This document shows positions 10,391 to 19,800 of a DNA stretch of 64,000 nucleotides, in pieces. Under the pieces are notes generated by a model. That model was not told where the DNA came from, did no database searches, and was given only the letters and a program-made list of their open reading frames with translations. The position numbers and the translations under genes are program-made. Origin of the DNA: Clarkia xantiana subsp. parviflora (lineage: Eukaryota > Streptophyta > Magnoliopsida > Myrtales > Onagraceae); the NCBI GenBank assembly GCA_036873135.1, contig JAPTYO010000007.1, positions 16,784,763 to 16,848,762 on the forward strand. The letters run 5' to 3'. The first letter of the stretch is position 1. Each line of letters begins with the position of its first letter.

Positions 10391-11286
10391 GGGTTAATAC
10401 ATAATTTGGTTACTTAAGTTTGTCAGTGTGACCGTTTGGTTCAAACGTGTGCATTTTAGTTACATACGTTTACAAATGAGATCGTTTAGTTACTCTGAGA
10501 TTAAATGTCCAAAATACCCTTTATATATTATTTTTTAATGAAATTTTATGATGTTTTTACTCCCACAACATGAAACTACCGCATCAAATACATCCCCCTA
10601 TATCCCCTGAAAATCACTCCATCGATGTCGTCTCCCACATCTTCGATTTGCACCACAATAGTTGCGGTGCCTTAACCAATTCTTCATATTGGTACTCCAG
10701 TTCCTACTCACAACTCCACCCGCTCGTCAAATCCATTGCTTATGGGCTCCACGCCTCCACAGTCCACCGATTTAGCATTTCTCAAGGGGTGATGTCGTCT
10801 TGCTTCTGTTACCTAACACTGTTTACTACCCCATTGATTTCCTTGAGTTTTTTTTTTTATTTGGGTGCCACTGTCACCATGATCCTTACTGCAGTGGATT
10901 GAAAATTAAGCGACACGTTCCTGATTGCGGTGTGCCTTCACTTTTACCACGACTGATAGGGTTGCTGAAATCGAACCTAACAACTGCTGCATATTCGATT
11001 TCGAACCGAATAACCACTGCAAGTTCGAATTCACCCTATATCATTTGCAAGAGTTGGATTCGAGTCCTCAGTTCAATTTTTATTGAAGAAATTGAAGTTT
11101 ATTTTTTATTTTTATGGAACTTGATGAAGAACTTGACTTTATTAAATGTAATGATAAAATTGTCATTTTATAACTATTTAATCACATTGGATCAAACCTA
11201 AGTGACTAGAGAAAATAAGTTTGAACCATTTAATCACATTCTAGAACATATGTAACCAAAAAATCACGTCAAAAAACAAAAGTAAT
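10391..11286. mobile_element. Possible Pack-MULE-like element (left part), split by element B
   Basis: The left end gggttaatacataatttgg, then ttacttaagtttgtca, resembles Mutator-type MITE termini. Its complement is recognisable to the right of element B at about 28256-28292 (tgacaaacataagtaacca). This gives terminal inverted repeats of about 80 bp, strongly diverged, with B inserted in or beside the right repeat. Between them, 10570-11160 is less AT-rich and has an open frame of 110 codons with no domain I recognise. It could be a captured gene fragment. Ends and TSD are not resolved. Confidence 0.35.
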
Positions 11287-11691
11287 TGTTGGATCTGGAT
11301 TTATCGAGATATTTTTGCGGTGTCTCCGAACTCCTTAGTCTTCGAATCCCGGGCACGCACCTGCAAAAAGGGACAATGTCAGGGTGAACCCCGGCGATCC
11401 CTCTCCGACGGTCAAATTAGTAACCGTTCATAATAAGAGAGATCACTATTTTGTATATCATTTTTCATATCTATCAAATGTTAATCATAGGATTCTTTAT
11501 ATAAAATAACATAATAACTATTATGGTATGTAGCCATTTATTGACGATGACCGTTATGGTAACTGAATATTTAGGCAATTACTATTATGGTAGTTGAATA
11601 TTAATAGCTGATTGACCGTTATGGCATCCGACTATTTATAGTTAATACCTATTATGGTATCAAATAAATATGTTTATATCAATATCCATCA
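11287..11691 (-). repeat. Element B 3' LTR
   Basis: TGTTGGATCT...CATCA on the plus strand. It contains a minus-strand TATA-like tttatataa (about 11496-11504) and the U5 module at 11360-11412. The purine tract (complement of tttgcccccgag) lies at 11692-11703. Confidence 0.95.
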
Positions 11692-11703
11692 TTTGCCCCC
11701 GAG
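11692..11703 (-). other. Polypurine tract of element B
   Basis: On the minus strand ctcgggggcaaa abuts the TGATGG start of the 3' LTR, the same core as in A, D, E and F. Confidence 0.8.
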
Positions 11704-11899
11704 GCTGATGTAGGTTTTACCTGCATTAAGCTTTATCCTGCTACCATGCTTACGAATATGTCGATTTACTCTTCCGTCACCTTCATGATTCGTCAGCTTA
11801 CTCTTATGCCAACTTGTTCATCAATTCGTCCTTTCGTTGTCGTTAGAGCTCATCCTTACCCTTTCGTAAACTTAAGGTTTTACTGATTTGTTCCATCGT

Positions 11900-12590
11900 A
11901 AGACCATCGGGTTATAGTTACAGAATGATTTATTCATTCGGTCGAACACATTCATATGAAGGGTGGTTTATCTACCTCCCCTTTTTCGTAAGACTCCCGA
12001 GGAGTAGTTGTGGGATGATCGCCTTTATCAGGTCGAACACCTTTGAATGAAGGGTGGTTTGTCTACCCTTTACATAATACTCCCGTGGAGTAATTGTGGG
12101 ATGATCGCCTTTATCGGGTCGAACATCTTTGTATGAAGGGTGGTTTGTCTGCCCTTTACGTAAGACTCTCGTGGAGTAATCGCGGGATGATCGCCTTTAT
12201 CGGGTCGAACATCTTTGTATGAAGGGTGGTTTGTCTACCCTTTACGTAAGACTCCCGTGGAGTAATCGCGGGATGATCGCCTTTATCGGGTCGAACATCT
12301 TTGTATGAAGGGTGGTTTGTCTACCCTTTACGTAAGACTCCCGTGGAGTAATCGCGGGATGATCGCCTTTATCGGGTCGAACATCTATGAATGGTGGTTT
12401 GTCCACCAACCCGTTCATGAGAAATATTACTCTCTTGGAGTAGTTTAGGGATGACCGCCTCTTTGGACGGACGCCTATGAAGGGTGGTTTGTCCACCAAA
12501 CCGTTCATGTAAAATATTACTCCCTTGGAGTAGTTTAGGGATGATCGTCTCTTTATACGAACACCTTTGCATGAATGGCGGATCTCTCGC
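11900..12590. repeat. 86-bp tandem array in element B
   Basis: About eight copies of a unit containing cgtaagactcccgtggagta and gggatgatcgcctttatcgg. Marker positions of ggatgatcgc fall at about 12014, 12099, 12186, 12272 and 12357, with more diverged copies on either side. The minus-strand frames through it are by-products of the repeat. Confidence 0.88.
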
Positions 12591-12639
12591 CTCTCCTTTC
12601 ACGTAAAATATTGTCACCACCCTCTTCTGGTGGTAGCCT

Positions 12640-12800
12640 GTCTTGAAATCTGTGGACGTGATAGCCACTTGAATACATGTGGACATGATAGCCACCTTGA
12701 TCTTCGTGGTCATGATAGCCACCTTGATGTCCGTGGACATGATAGCCACCTTGAAGTTCGTGGACATGATAGCCATGTTGCGATGTGTGGACTTGACCAC
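12640..12800. repeat. 30-bp tandem array in element B
   Basis: Five to six copies of a unit with the core gtggacatgatagccacctt. The same repeat unit, in the same orientation relative to the element, forms an array in element F at 48925-49170. Confidence 0.88.
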
Positions 12801-12844
12801 CATTTTTGATGTTCGCAGTTGTAAATATAATATAACTTCGCATC

Positions 12845-13265
12845 TTGATTGATCACGATTGTAGGAGTGATATACCTACACACCTGATGAGAATCATAAT
12901 GTAATATGGAGATAATATGAGATAAGCCTGATCACCGGATCATGGTGGTAGGAGTGATATACCTACGCATCTGATCACGGAACTGTAATATAATATGGAA
13001 ATATGCTTGATCACTGGATCATGGCTGTAGGAGTGATATACATACGCACCTGACCACGTGACTGTAATATAATATAGCAATATGCCTGATCACCGGATCA
13101 TGATGGTAGGAGTGATATACCTACGAGCATGATGTCGTAATATGAATAATCAAAAGCGACATGAGTGATATACATGCGCACCTGATGTCGTAATAGGAAT
13201 AATCAAGGCGGCAGGAGTGATATACCTACACGCCTGAGAGTTGTTGTAGTTACAGTAGCGGCAAT
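12845..13265. repeat. Diverged tandem repeats in element B
   Basis: About six copies, roughly 60-110 bp apart, of a block with ggagtgatatacctacgcac and ctgatcaccggatcatg. Non-coding. Confidence 0.75.
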
Positions 13266-14330
13266 AGTGATATACCCGCGCATGTGATAGATTTTGAGCT
13301 TTGGGAATAACACATTGGTGGTGCCCAGAAGCTACTTGTAATTTTTATAAGAGGTAATGATTCCTTATAAATGGTTGAGGTCTTCTTGTTGTCACTCCTG
13401 GTAGGTCTTCTGTCGTTTTATACGTTTGTGCGACAGATCTAAGGATCATGGCCGCATGTTGTAAGTAAACTACGCACTTGATCGAAGGATTACGTCAGTA
13501 AGCTATAATATGGGACATTTGCCCTTGTGAATTGCCTGTTTGCCAGAAAGTGAATCCCAGTTCGGTATAAAGATGCACCGTTGGTGCTAGAGCGTAACAC
13601 GTTAGTTGTGGTCGTTAGACCCTGAACGATGTGCTCGTTTGAGTTGTAAATGAGGGGGAACCTTTACGCGTATCATTGTAATCAGATATAGATCTGAGCT
13701 AGAGTTATAACCGGATATATATCCGAGTTTGAGTTATAAGAGGGGTGTAGCGACACGTCTACTCTAGTTTATGTCGGGTGTTAGCCACCACGTTCTAGTA
13801 AATAAGTTTGGTTTTAACCACCACAGTTTTGACTCGGAATTTGGAGATTCCCAGTGAGTCTAAGTGTTTGGAAACTAGGGTGTATATGTAGACGCTAAGG
13901 CGTTAGTATTTGTGCAGTAAAGTAGTGAAGTAGCTATAGTGCTGCCTAGTACTCCCCTGCCCCCTAGGCTTGGGAGGAAATAACTTTTCGGGCAAGACTA
14001 AATGCTCTAAAAATAAAGGCAATAGGCATAATATAATTGCTCTTAAAAAGATGCATAATGTAAAAGTTTGGGGATGACTTTCCTGCTATGTAGCGGTTGT
14101 CCAGTTGCCCCCATGCCTTTAGTTTAGGGGCATGCGTTGCAGCATATCCTCCCATCGTTGTGGATTTTATTTTCCCACGTTGTGGGTATATTTGAGTACT
14201 GAGATACGTAAGAGCGTGCGTGTATTGGACGCTCATGTCCTCTTGATCTAGTCGTTGTATACTTGGATATACACTTTGGAGGCTTGCTCCTTTGTTTTCT
14301 CTTCCTGATTTCGGCGTTTCGTGACACATG
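13266..14330. other. Non-coding interior of element B
   Basis: No tandem array. A minus-strand frame of 121 codons (13964-14329) has no recognisable domain and no partner in the other elements; I regard it as chance or a decayed remnant. A small duplicated block (agatatagatctgag / ggatatatatccgag) lies at 13681-13735. Confidence 0.4.
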
Positions 14331-14334
14331 TTGA

Positions 14335-14485
14335 CTGCTTTTGACCGTGGTTGACTATTGTTGACCGGTTTGACTCTTGTCGAACGGTTTAATTGATGTT
14401 GACCAGTTTGATCGGTGTTTAACCGATTCTCTGGTTTGGCCGGTTCGATTGATGTTGACTGGTTTGGTCAGTTTTGACCGACGCG
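14335..14485 (+). promoter_or_regulatory. Cluster of W-box-like TTGAC motifs in element B
   Basis: About eight TTGAC(C/T) cores occur within some 140 bp, in a degenerate repeat of the type gttgaccggtttga. TTGAC(C/T) is the W-box bound by plant WRKY factors. A smaller cluster recurs at 15585-15660. Whether this is functional or merely a decayed tandem repeat is unknown. Confidence 0.45.
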
Positions 14486-15900
14486 GTATTGAGCGATCGT
14501 AGATAGATTAGGAGTTGTTTCCCTTCCATCTCCATACGTTTCTTCTGATGTCAAAAGGCAATAAGTTGTATATATATCATGCCCCCAAGCCAAGGAGAGG
14601 TGTCGCCTCTTCTTGGTTTATATAACATGCCTTAAGACAACACATGATATGGATGTAACATATTATATCAAATGATGATGTAATCACTCGTACATGTATG
14701 CATATATAGATGCCCATGTTAAGATACTAGTGTATGAAATAGCTATACATGTAGCATAATGACGTGGCAATCGAACACTCATAAAGTGTTTTGGGTCCTT
14801 CGTGACTATTTTCATATGAATTAGTAACGTTTTACGCAATCGTTGATGAAACATGCATGCGACACTTGGGAAAGTCCTTATTCATTTCTAATTATTAATC
14901 ATCGTATGATGTATTAGACATTTATGCCCCTCACACTTATAAGTTTCTAGTAAAGCGGGTTGGTCAATCATCAACTGCCGAGTGACGTGATGTCTAAAAG
15001 GCGTTGACTAGACCAATATTTGGTCCTCGTGATAATGTCTAGGTTTTAACCAATAGGTTATCCTAGTTAACTATGCACATTCATGCTCATATATATATGA
15101 ATTATTACGTGCATGTAGCAACAAATGCATGGAGATAAATAATTCAGCAAATAAGTAACTCAGCAAAAGAGTTCCTATATGCGTTTGTTTTAGCGACGAC
15201 ATCAAAGAGATAGCTAACTCATGTAAATAAATGTAGACTTATCGTGTTAGCTTAGCTAGTAAGCTTCTCGAAGGCGAGCTTTTAGCTGTGGAGCATTGAG
15301 CATCAGACGAGCTTTGGAGTTAGTCCGTAACTTAGACGGACGATGGTCGTGTGCACTTTAGCTTTAAGCTTCCGTGCTTTTCAAAGTCCACGTCCCTTGG
15401 TTGGCAGTTTAAATGCATCTTTTTGCTAAAACTCCCTTCACACAACAGTATAAAGATAAATCATTATATAATACGAGTGTAATACATACATTATTATATC
15501 AAATAAAGTAATTAAATATGGGTGTAATAGATATTCCCTTGAGTTTATCCCGATGCGCGTATGAGTATGGTGTTTTTTTACTGATTTTGACCGGCGTTGA
15601 ACGGTTTGACCGTTGTTGTCCGGTTTAGCGGGTTGACCGGTTCGGTAGTTGACCTGGTTCAATGTCTATTGGACAAAAGCTTGCTTTGTGGGCCTGAAGA
15701 AAGGCCCTTCCTCAGGTCTATGACAGAAAGCCCATCACATGTGAAGAAAATCCACTTGATGTTATCACCCCCAGTATGGATATCTAATTGGCGAGGCCCG
15801 CTTGGTCAATGTTTGACCCTCTTAGAATAGGCCCAACTTTGGAAGTCATGCTGATTAGAGGCGAGACATAATTGTACAAGTGAAGAGCATCAACGCTAAA
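14486..15900. other. Non-coding interior of element B
   Basis: Mixed composition with no recognisable coding sequence. A second TTGACC-rich stretch lies at 15585-15660. Confidence 0.4.
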
Positions 15901-16173
15901 AATTAAGCCGACTTTACCGTCGAAACTTCGGGAACTCGATCTCCGCTGTTAGGGTTTTCATCGTACCGTGGAAGAAATGCTCAAGTCGGAGATCGAGTGG
16001 GTGACATTGAATCTCCAGTGAGAGTTTGATCCGAGCAATATCGGGGTCGGAAGCTTGCCGTGGTTCGACAAATCGGAAGCGGAGTTCCCTCAGGTCGGAG
16101 GTGGAACTTTTCGAGGAGATCCGAGCCCAAACCTCCACCCATGGTTACGACAGTCACTGAGTAAACTCAGCGG
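15901..16173 (-). other. Element B leader segment left of the C insertion
   Basis: GC-balanced DNA with a 74-codon minus-strand frame (15914-16138) that I do not recognise. It is continuous with 27126-27826 once element C is removed. The junction target site is agcgg (16169-16173). Confidence 0.45.
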
Positions 16174-16829
16174 TGATGGGCCTCGGCGAAGGCCGTTAGG
16201 CCCCTTAACGATTGACAAACGGCGACTAGGCCCGTTGGGCTAGGAGCTGGGCTGTTGGAAGGCTAAGGTCTCCGACGGAAGGAGGCCCCGACGTGGAATA
16301 GCCCCGAGTGAGTATGGCCTCGATAGGGGAGAGCCCCGATGTTATCGGACCTGGACGTGGTCGGTCCCGATATGGGAGTTGACATCACCCCCTGACACCG
16401 AATCCTCAATGATACAACTTGGGAGTCTCCGATAATGATCGAGACCCACCAGTGAGGGCACAATCCCGGAAACCTCGCCATGATCACAGTAGTGATATAA
16501 TGGGCGAGATATGTGGGATACACATATCTGTACAGATACGTGGCGAGATATACGGCGAGATATGTTGGATAGTGGATCACAATCCAACCGCCTAATCAGG
16601 TAACTGGGATAGCCTTCCCCCCCCCCCCTATAAAAGGAGGGAAGTTATCCCAGGTTAAGGTTACGTTTTTACACACATACACATACTGCTTGCTTGCCCC
16701 GTTGATCACCGTACTTACGTTAAGCATCGGAGAGGGATTCTGGGCCACCGCCCTCTATTCCCCTTTTGCAGGATTGCGAGGAGCTAAGGAATCCGTCACC
16801 GTAACCGGAGTTCCTGCCGTGATCCAACA
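16174..16829 (+). repeat. Element C 5' LTR (656 bp)
   Basis: TGATGGGC...CCAACA. It carries tgggcgagatatgtgg-type short repeats (about 16500-16570), a C tract of about 14 bases just before the TATA box, and the U5 module (16721-16772). The C tract is shorter in the 3' LTR, explaining most of the length difference. Confidence 0.97.
16629..16635 (+). promoter_or_regulatory. TATA box of element C 5' LTR
   Basis: tataaaa immediately follows the C tract; the 3' LTR copy is at 26925-26931. It is the expected start of the genomic RNA that carries the polyprotein. Confidence 0.8.
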
Positions 16830-16830
16830 T

Positions 16831-16847
16831 TTGGCGCCGTCTGTGGG
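16831..16847 (+). other. Primer-binding site of element C
   Basis: ttggcgccgtctgtggg lies one base after the LTR end. It is identical to the sites of A and, on the minus strand, B and F. Confidence 0.88.
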
Positions 16848-16895
16848 AACGCAACAAAAAGCCAAAGTAAGTTTGCTTCCCTTTGACTCCATACC

Positions 16896-19800
16896 ATGGC
16901 TAGCAACAGGCCGCAGCGATCAGGCAAGCAGGTGCCGACCACCAGCAATCCCCCTGAGGATGCCACACAGCATCAGGATCTGAGAGACGATGGTGACAGC
17001 ACTCGCCGAGATGACACCACCAGGGAAGTTGTTCCTTCGCGAAGAGAAACCAGGTCGACGACCAGGAACGAGCTCCCTGGTGGAACCAGGAACGAGGCAC
17101 CTTCCCCGAATCCAGAGTTGGCCCGGGTAGTGGCAGAGGTCATGCCCCTATTCATGGAGGCCATGGAGGCCCTCCTAGACCGAAGAGAGGCTGCCAGAAG
17201 GCAGGCCGTAGATCTACCACCGCTCCCTCCGCGGCGAGATGCTCCCAGAAGGCAGGTGGACGACAATCTGCCGCCACCCCCCCCCCCCCCCCCGTTGAGA
17301 GAACAGCCCATTCCCCCCAGGCATCCGAATCCAGCACCGGCGGAGAATTTCGTGGTCGATGGACCAGGGCCAGTACAACAAATGACTATTCCCCTGAATG
17401 GTCCCCTCACTGCTGATCAGGTGGTGAAGATTGTGGGTATTTGCATGGGAGATCAGAAGCCCATGATGTCGGAGCTGGGGAGTCAGGAGACCCACCCTTT
17501 CGTTCCCAGACTGATCCATACCCTGGCCCCTCCAGGCTTGGGTATCCCGAAGATAGACGAGTACGACGGAGTTGCGGACCCGGTCCGCCATGTACAGAAG
17601 CACCTGACAGCGTGCATGGGCAGGACCCCAGATGAGGATGTTATCTGCGCATTGTTCCCGAGCACCTTGGGAGAGAAGGCGATGACATGGTTCTACAGTC
17701 TGCCCACCGGATGCATAACCTGTTGGAAGGATATGCATCAGCGATTCATCGCCCAGTACCAAGGGCGTCGACGACTGCTGAAAAGTGTTCGGACCCTGCA
17801 TGAGGTGGTCAAGAGGCCCGACGAATCGCTGGCCCAATACTACCAGCGTTACACGGCTGGCATGACCGAGCTGGATGAGGAGATATCGGAGGGCGAGGCC
17901 ATCCGTACCTTCCTGAAAAACCTCAATCCCCCCTACGGCTCCGACTTACTTCACAGCGTTGCGGCCAAAAACGTCTGGAACATGGAGGCGCTTCAGGCGA
18001 GGGTGAAACAACAAATCGACGTCCAAGAGTCGAAGATCGCTGCCGGAGAGTTGGCTCCTCCCAAGGGGCGCGAAGGAAAGCAGTTGTTCAAATCATTGGA
18101 CAACCAACGCAAGAAGGATAGCTCCGAGAGTAGTCGGAGTCGTGGACGCTCCGATCGGAGGGAGGATAGGCGTCCGACCAAGAAGGACAGTCAGAGGGAG
18201 GAGTTTACCCCCCTCAACAGGCCTTTGAAAGAGGTCTTGGCGGTAATGGAGAAGCAAGGCCTCGCTCGTTTCCCCAAGAAGAAGGAAGGCGAAAAGTTGG
18301 GCTCCCGCACCGACCGTTACTGCCGATTCCATCGGGCCCCAGGTCACGACACTGACCAGTGTCGGGAGCTGAAGAAGGAAGTAGAGAAGCTTATCCAGAG
18401 GGGTAAGCTGAAGGAGTTCGTGGGAGATTCGCGCTGCAAGCCCCGTTCCCGATCTCGGTCGAGATCCAAATCTCGATCGAGGTCCCCAAGGAAGAGAAGG
18501 TCCGACGCAGAGCCTTCGGAGGGCCCATCAGGGTCCCGACAGAAGAGGGTCATTAATGTGATCCATGGAGGGTTCGCTGCAGGAGGAGACACATCGTCTT
18601 CTCGGGAGCGTTACGCCAACCAGGTGCCCGTAGCAGTGGTTTTGGGAAAAAGGTCCCGGTCATGGACCCCGAAGGAGGAAATGGAGATCACTTTCTCGGT
18701 GAAGGATCTGAAGGGAGTAGAGACCCCCCACGAGGATGCCCTAGTCGTGACATTGGATGTAGGGGGATTCGAAATGAAGAGGATCCTCATTGATGGAGGA
18801 AGCTCCTCCGACATCCTCTTCTCTGACGCCCTGGAGCAGATGGGGAAGAAGAAGAAAGACCTACGGGAGGTTAACTTCCCGATGGTAGGATTTTGCGGCA
18901 CAACCTCTTATCCGTTGGGGGTTATTACGCTGCCTGTGTGGTTCGGCAGTGGCTGGAAAATGGAGAAGAAAGATGTGGAATTCGTGGTGGTCGAATCCAC
19001 ATGGACGTACATTGCGATCATTGGGAGAACCACCATCAACCCGCTGATGGCAGTAGCCTCGACCATTCATCAAAAAATGAAGTTCCCAACTGAGAATGGG
19101 GTCGGTGAAGTAAAGGGTGACCAGGTGGCGTCGAGACGGTGTTATGTCAACGCCACAAGGAGATCAAGGAAGGAGGCTATGTCGGTTCTCCAGACAGACA
19201 CTGATCCTCGAGAGGAGTTCGGGCGCCCCGCCCCTATGGAGGACCTAAAAGAAGTCGAGATAGATGGGCCCGAGAGGAGAGTAAAGGTCGGATCCGCCCT
19301 AATCGACGAAAGGGCCCAGGAGTTGATCGCGCTCTTGAAAGAATTCAAGGAGTTGTTTGCCTGGTCCCCGAGTGATATGCCGGGAATTAGCCGTGACGTG
19401 ATCGAGCATGAACTGAATATCGACCCCACGATCAAGCCGATCGCGCAGAAGAGACGTCCGATGGGGACAGACAAGAGGATCGCAATCCAGCAGGAGGTTG
19501 GCAGGTTGCTCGACGCTGGGTTCATTAGGGAGATCCGATTCCAGACTTGGGTAGCCAACCCAGTGCTGGTAAGGAAAAGCAACGGGAAGTGGCGGATGTG
19601 TGTCGACTTCCGCGACTTGAACAAGGCTTGCCCGAAGGACTGTTATCCGCTCCCGCGGATCGACCAATTGGTGGATGCTACATCGGGGCATGAGCTGCTG
19701 AGCTTTATGGATGCTTATTCTGGTTATAACCAGATAAAGATGGCGAAAAAGGATGCCCAACACACCGCCTTCTACGCTGACAGTGAAGTCTTCCAGTACG

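Noticed and set aside
12242..12843. Minus- and plus-strand frames over the arrays of element B
   Set aside because: Explained by 86-bp and 30-bp tandem units.
15914..16138. 74-codon minus-strand frame in B's leader as gag
   Set aside because: No similarity to the gag of C, D or E, and it is cut by the C insertion site region without continuing frame on the other side.
17152..17837. Long minus-strand frames under the start of gag-pol of element C
   Set aside because: They are shadows of the GC-rich gag frame on the other strand and have no counterpart in D or E.
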